Of a stretch of 19,437 nt of DNA, positions 15,868 through 19,437 are shown piece by piece. This stretch comes from JBJXGC01 sp046154545. Its GTDB lineage: Bacteria; Chloroflexota; Dehalococcoidia; Tepidiformales; Tepidiformaceae. The position numbers were made by a program, and so were the translations under genes. The notes beneath the pieces were generated by a model. It was given only the letters and a program-made list of their open reading frames with translations. It ran no database searches and had not been told where the DNA came from. The DNA is taken from the NCBI GenBank assembly GCA_046154545.1, contig JBJXGC010000151.1:1-19437 (forward strand). The letters are read 5' to 3'. Each line of letters starts with the position of its first letter. The stretch's first letter is position 1.

Positions 15868-17153
15868 TGGACGGTGACCGACTCGACGCCCTGCTCGATG
15901 CCGCCCTCGCGACCGGCGCTGTCCCCGACGACGCCACGGCAGAGGAGCGCGACGCGATCCTGGCGATGCTCGGCCGGGCCTCAGCCTTGCGGGCCGCTGG
16001 CGCCGTTATCGAAAACGAGGCCACGGAGTCCATGCCTGTCGCACGCGCCCGCTTCGAGCGCTTCCTCGCGGCGGACCAGCGCGCCCTCACGGCGCCCCGG
16101 GCAACGTCCCGGAACGAGCGGCGGGGAGCTCTTGCGCGCTTCTTCGGACGGGGCCCGTTCGTCACGGTCGCGTGGTCCACCGCCGCCGTCGCACTGCTCG
16201 CCGTGGGTGGGCTCGCTGCCCGGGCGCTCCTGTTCACCAGCGCCGAAACGGTCCAGGCGTTCGAACCGGGCGACTACGTCGAACTGGCAGGCGTGGTTGC
16301 GGACGTTCCTGGCGCCGAGGGTACGGGGACGGGGAGCTTCACGGTGGCCTCGGAGTTCAACGATGTACAGGTAGACATCTCCGCCGACACGGCCGTCACC
16401 AACGCCGATGGGGCCGCCGAAGCGCTGGGGATCAGGCAGGGGACGGCCGTCACGGTGGCCGGTGTCGTGGATACGCGCGGGCGTGTGGCCGCCCGGTCGG
16501 TCATGGTCTCGCCGGCGGGCGGGCCGGCGCCGCAGCGCACGACCTTCAAACAGCTCCGCGAAGTGCGGCCGGAGCTTGACGGCACGATCGTCACCTTCGC
16601 GCTCTCGGCCGACGGCCAGCGGGGCCGCGTCCTCCTGACCAGCGCCACCGGCGAGCGGCTGCTCGTGAACGTCGATGGGAAGTCGCTTGAGCGGCTGCTC
16701 TCGCTCACGAGCGGGCTGGGGGCACGGGTGAGCGTGGGCCAGGAACCGGGCCAGTCGCGGGACGAGTTCAGCCTGAGCGGGGTCGAGCCGCCCGCGCCGG
16801 CCGTTACCCCGTCGCCGGCGCCGTCCGGCACGACCACGCCGGCCGCGCGGCGGACACCGCCTGCGGACAGCCGCGCCACGCCAGCACTGGCGTCGGCCGC
16901 CCGGCTCGCGGGCATCGTTACGAACCGCGAGGCGAACGTCCTCACGGTTGAGACGAAGGCCGGGCCGCGGCTCGTGGTCGTCACCCGGGAGACGCGCATC
17001 CTCGTGGGCGAAAGCGGCCTGCTTCGCGAACGTATCCTCGATGGCAGCGGCGCCATCGTGGGACACGGCGTCGCCGTCACCGGCGTGGTGGAGAAGGGCA
17101 CCGGCCGCCTCCGCGCCGATGTGCTCATCGCCGGTGCGAAAGGCGCTGAGTAG
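15867..17153 (+). CDS. DUF5666-type membrane protein, putative anti-sigma partner
   Basis: The protein has 428 residues. An N-terminal cytoplasmic part (1-97) without a recognisable zinc-binding anti-sigma motif is followed by one membrane helix (about 98-122) and a long extracytoplasmic region. The first outer domain (about 135-215, GDYVELAGVVADVPGAEGTGSF.., with AVTVAGVVDTRGRVAARSVMVS) has the DUF5666 pattern; a second (about 225-305) and a third (about 350-425) resemble it. A Pro/Thr/Ala-rich linker lies at about 308-345. The coupling to a sigma gene and the inside-membrane-outside layout fit a sensor that holds the sigma factor, but this is inference. Confidence 0.8.
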   Translation: MDGDRLDALLDAALATGAVPDDATAEERDAILAMLGRASALRAAGAVIENEATESMPVARARFERFLAADQRALTAPRATSRNERRGALARFFGRGPFVTVAWSTAAVALLAVGGLAARALLFTSAETVQAFEPGDYVELAGVVADVPGAEGTGTGSFTVASEFNDVQVDISADTAVTNADGAAEALGIRQGTAVTVAGVVDTRGRVAARSVMVSPAGGPAPQRTTFKQLREVRPELDGTIVTFALSADGQRGRVLLTSATGERLLVNVDGKSLERLLSLTSGLGARVSVGQEPGQSRDEFSLSGVEPPAPAVTPSPAPSGTTTPAARRTPPADSRATPALASAARLAGIVTNREANVLTVETKAGPRLVVVTRETRILVGESGLLRERILDGSGAIVGHGVAVTGVVEKGTGRLRADVLIAGAKGAE

Positions 17154-17168
17154 GCGGGCCGCCTACTC
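17148..17168. terminator. 21-base perfect palindrome holding both stop codons
   Basis: GAGTAGGCGG and CCGCCTACTC flank a single G at 17158. The TAG of the DUF5666 gene (17151-17153) and that of the GMC gene (17165-17163 on the minus strand) fall inside the arms. It could act as a bidirectional terminator, but no T-tract follows on either side. Confidence 0.5.
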
Positions 17169-18689
17169 CTGCTTCAGCCACTCCGCCACGCGTTCGCCGA
17201 TCATGATCGAGGTCAGGTTCGTGTTGCAGGAGACGACGTCGGGCATGATCGACGCGTCGGCGACCCGCAGTCCCGCGATCCCGTGCAAACGCCCCCGCTG
17301 ATCGACGACGGAGAGGGGGTCGCTGGCCGGGCCCATCCGGCAGGTGCCTGCGACGTGCCAGGTCGTGCTCGCAGTCGCCTTGATGTACTCCTCGAGGAGT
17401 TCATCGGAGGCGATGACTTCTGCCGGCGGAGCGAGCATCTCCTCGATGAAGGGCGCCAGCTCCGGCCCCTGCATCATCTTCCAGCTCGTCCGCACACCCT
17501 CGACGAGCCGCCGGAGGTCCTCCGGGTCGCTCACGTAGTGCATGTCGAGCTGCGGCTGTTCCGCCGGGTCGGCGCTGCGCAACGTGAGCTGGCCGCGCGA
17601 CTTCGTCCGCATGATGACGGCGCCGACGCCGAAGGACGGTGTCGCCCGCGGGGCATCGGTCAGCCCCCGCACCTGGCCCGGGTCGAAGACGGTCGAGCAG
17701 GCCATCTGCATGTCATTAAACAGGTCCGATCCGCCAGCGGTGTAGCGCAGCCCGACTTCGGTGACGACCGCCGGGTCGTGGGCCACCCCCGGCTTCGGCC
17801 GGGCCTGGACGCCGCTGGAGAAGTGGTCGACGAGGTTCTCGCCCACTCCCGGCAGCTCATGCACCTGGGCGATGCCGTGCGCCGCGAGCTTCGCAGCCGG
17901 GCCGACTCCCGAGCGGAGCAGGATCGCGGGCGACTGGAGCGCCCCGGCCGAGAGGGTGACCCGCTTGCCTTCGACACGCTGCACCAGGCCGCCGCTCTCG
18001 ACCTCGACGCCCACCGCCCGTCCCCCTTCGAAGAGGATGCGATGGACGAGGCAGCCCGCCCGGACGGTAAGGTTGAGCCGTCCGCGGATGGGCAGGAGGT
18101 AGCCGATGTTCGTCGAGAGCCGGTTGCCCTCGCGCCGGTTCCGCGGCCACGGCCCGACACCGGTCGCGTCGGGCAGGTTCTGGTCCCACGAATCCGGGAA
18201 CCCGGCCGCGCGGCAGGCGTCGTAGAAGGCCCGCTGGATGGGCTGCCATTCGTCCGGCTTTGGCCGTTCGATCGGGATGGGGCCCGAGGCGCCGTGGAGG
18301 TCGCCCCCCTCAGGGTCCGATTCCAGGCGCCGGTAGTAGGGCAGCACCTGTTCGTACGACCACTCGTCGTTGCCCATCGCCACCCAGTCCTCGAAGTCGC
18401 GGGGGACGCCGCGGAGGGCGATGGTGCCATTTACCGCACTGGAGCCGCCGACGACCTTGCCGCGGTGGAGCCGGATCTCGCGCCCCGGCACGGCCTCGGC
18501 GACGAAGCCCCAGTCGTGGTCCTTCCACGATACCCAGGGCTTCAGCAGGTCTTCCGGCATCGCCTCCACCGAGGTGTAGTCCGGCCCGGCCTCGATGAGG
18601 AGCACGGACCGCTCCGGGTCTTCGGAAAGCCGGGCGGCGATGACGGCCCCGGCTGACCCGGCGCCGATGATGATGTCGTCGTACTGCAT
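17163..18689 (-). CDS. GMC family flavoprotein oxidoreductase
   Basis: The protein has 508 residues, typical of choline/alcohol dehydrogenase-like GMC enzymes. The FAD dinucleotide fold is MQYDDIIIGAGSAGAVIAARLSE (G9-x-G-x-x-G14) with LLIEAGPD; the GMC signature 1 is HRGKVVGGSSAVNGTIALRG, and signature 2 is VTLSAGALQSPAILLRSGVGP. The catalytic His445 lies in TWHVAGTCRMG and Asn489 in SCNTNLTSIM stands where other members have His or Asn. It oxidises an alcohol substrate that cannot be named from sequence. GGGGGAAG precedes the ATG. It is cytoplasmic, with no signal peptide. It is downstream of and co-directional with larE; the repeat array lies between them. Confidence 0.93.
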   Translation of the reverse strand: MQYDDIIIGAGSAGAVIAARLSEDPERSVLLIEAGPDYTSVEAMPEDLLKPWVSWKDHDWGFVAEAVPGREIRLHRGKVVGGSSAVNGTIALRGVPRDFEDWVAMGNDEWSYEQVLPYYRRLESDPEGGDLHGASGPIPIERPKPDEWQPIQRAFYDACRAAGFPDSWDQNLPDATGVGPWPRNRREGNRLSTNIGYLLPIRGRLNLTVRAGCLVHRILFEGGRAVGVEVESGGLVQRVEGKRVTLSAGALQSPAILLRSGVGPAAKLAAHGIAQVHELPGVGENLVDHFSSGVQARPKPGVAHDPAVVTEVGLRYTAGGSDLFNDMQMACSTVFDPGQVRGLTDAPRATPSFGVGAVIMRTKSRGQLTLRSADPAEQPQLDMHYVSDPEDLRRLVEGVRTSWKMMQGPELAPFIEEMLAPPAEVIASDELLEEYIKATASTTWHVAGTCRMGPASDPLSVVDQRGRLHGIAGLRVADASIMPDVVSCNTNLTSIMIGERVAEWLKQE

Positions 18690-18714
18690 AGTCTTCCCCC
18701 ATCGATGTAATACG

Positions 18715-18753
18715 GCTCTTAGCTCTTAGCTCTTAGCTCTTAGCTCTTAGCTC
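18715..18753. repeat. GCTCTTA heptamer tandem array (five units plus a partial)
   Basis: Five perfect seven-base units run from 18715 to 18749, followed by GCTC. The last codons and stop of larE lie inside the array. It sits 26 bases from the start of the GMC gene. Confidence 0.9.
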
Positions 18754-19437
18754 CGGCACGTTCATGCTTCCGCTCCGGTAGCCGGCGAGGTCGAGGGCGA
18801 CGTGTTTGAAGCCCAGGTTCTCCAGGCGGGCCACCACTCGCCCGCGATTCTCGGGGGCAAAGGCGATCGCCATCCCGTCCGCGTCGGTCTCGATCCGGGC
18901 AACATCCCCGTGATGGCGGACGCGCACCTGGCGGATGCCCATTGCGCGCAGGGCCGCTTCGGCGGCGCCGACCTGGTCGAGCGCTTCGACCGTCACCGGG
19001 GTCCCGTGGGGGATGCGGCTGGCGAGGCAGGCCATGGCCGGCTTGTCCCAGGTCGGCAGGCCCATCTCCCGCGAGAGCTCGCGGATCTCGGCCTTGGTGA
19101 ATCCGAGTTCGAGAAGCGGGCTGCGGACACCATGTTGTTCCGCCGCCTTGCGGCCCGGGCGCCAGTCACCCGCGTCGTCGATGTTCGTGCCATCGAGGAC
19201 CACGGCGCCCCCTGCCCCGGCGGCGATGGCGCCGAGGATGCCGTAGAGCTCGTCCTTGCAGTGGAAACAGCGCATCGGGCTGTTCGCGACGTATTCCGGG
19301 TTGTCCATCTCGTGGGTCTCGATGAACCGGTGGGCGATCCCGATCCGGGTAGCGAGCTGCGCCGCTTCCTCCCGTTCGGCGGCCGGGACCGACGGGGATA
19401 CGCCGGTGATGGCCGTCGCCCGCTTGCCCAGCGCTTC
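18733..19437 (-). CDS. larE: ATP-dependent sacrificial sulfur transferase LarE (5' end cut)
   Basis: The frame is open to the window edge, giving 234 residues; the N-terminal PP-loop SGGVDS lies outside. What remains is typical of LarE: EALGKRATAITGVSPSVP, NSPMRCFHCKDELY, LDGTNIDDAGDWRPGRKAAEQHGVRSPLLELGFTKAEIRELS, LPTWDKPAMACLASRIPHG, and RVRHHGDVARIE. The Cys in ACLASR is the residue whose sulfur is sacrificed in Lactobacillus LarE to make the pincer thioacid of the nickel cofactor for lactate racemase. The usual C-terminus ALDLAGYRSGSMN is followed by VPELRAKS, of which LRAKS is encoded by the heptamer repeat. No larB or larC is visible. Confidence 0.93.
   Translation of the reverse strand, partial: EALGKRATAITGVSPSVPAAEREEAAQLATRIGIAHRFIETHEMDNPEYVANSPMRCFHCKDELYGILGAIAAGAGGAVVLDGTNIDDAGDWRPGRKAAEQHGVRSPLLELGFTKAEIRELSREMGLPTWDKPAMACLASRIPHGTPVTVEALDQVGAAEAALRAMGIRQVRVRHHGDVARIETDADGMAIAFAPENRGRVVARLENLGFKHVALDLAGYRSGSMNVPELRAKS

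Noticed and set aside
17283..18656. A 457-codon plus-strand frame over the GMC gene
   Set aside because: The minus-strand frame has the FAD fold and GMC signatures. The plus frame has no family pattern.

Overview
The window is a GC-rich bacterial chromosome segment with compact operons, several TTG starts and Shine-Dalgarno sites close to GGAGG. An HspR-type regulator, a deazaflavin (F420)-type nitroreductase, a four-helix-bundle (S23-type) protein, a double-RCK TrkA pair and a DUF5666 protein behind an ECF sigma factor together suggest Chloroflexota, possibly the Dehalococcoidia/Tepidiforma side. That placement is inference from gene content; no marker gene settles it. There is no rRNA, tRNA, CRISPR array, integrase or transposase, and no gene-free stretch longer than 300 bases.

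Left part (1-2543): a DinB-family gene cut by the window edge and a small antibiotic-biosynthesis-monooxygenase-like gene lie on the minus strand, with CTTGGCG repeats between them. Divergent from these are a Uma2-type nuclease-fold gene and then a tightly coupled pair. The first gene of the pair encodes a protein made of two nearly identical 97-residue modules; the second encodes a retropepsin-like aspartyl protease with an unusual D-P-G-C active-site motif. This pair is the least familiar unit in the window. Both transcription units begin with a -10 box only six bases before a start codon, which suggests leaderless mRNAs.

Stress block (2544-7546): dnaJ, hspR, a four-helix-bundle gene and a ClpC-type AAA+ unfoldase run on the minus strand, and a small heat-shock protein (Hsp20) gene diverges from dnaJ. 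The block looks like an HspR-controlled protein quality-control locus without dnaK or grpE. The four-helix-bundle gene is bracketed by inverted, minisatellite-like sequence that also supplies the last codons of hspR, so it looks like an insertion into the operon.

Middle (7680-15191): a DUF4349 lipoprotein; a tiny two-helix membrane protein; an apparent usp-trkA-trkA-pheA operon (potassium-channel regulation followed by phenylalanine synthesis); a glutamate dehydrogenase on the minus strand; a deazaflavin-dependent nitroreductase-like protein; a D-2-hydroxyacid dehydrogenase; and an orotate-phosphoribosyltransferase-like gene with a strong promoter but an atypical catalytic loop.

Right part (15265-19437): an ECF sigma factor coupled by a one-base overlap to a single-pass membrane protein with DUF5666-like extracytoplasmic domains, then convergent minus-strand genes for a GMC-family flavoprotein oxidoreductase and for LarE (sulfur transferase for the nickel-pincer cofactor), which is cut by the window end. 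The C-terminus of LarE is encoded by an AGCTCTT-type heptamer array.
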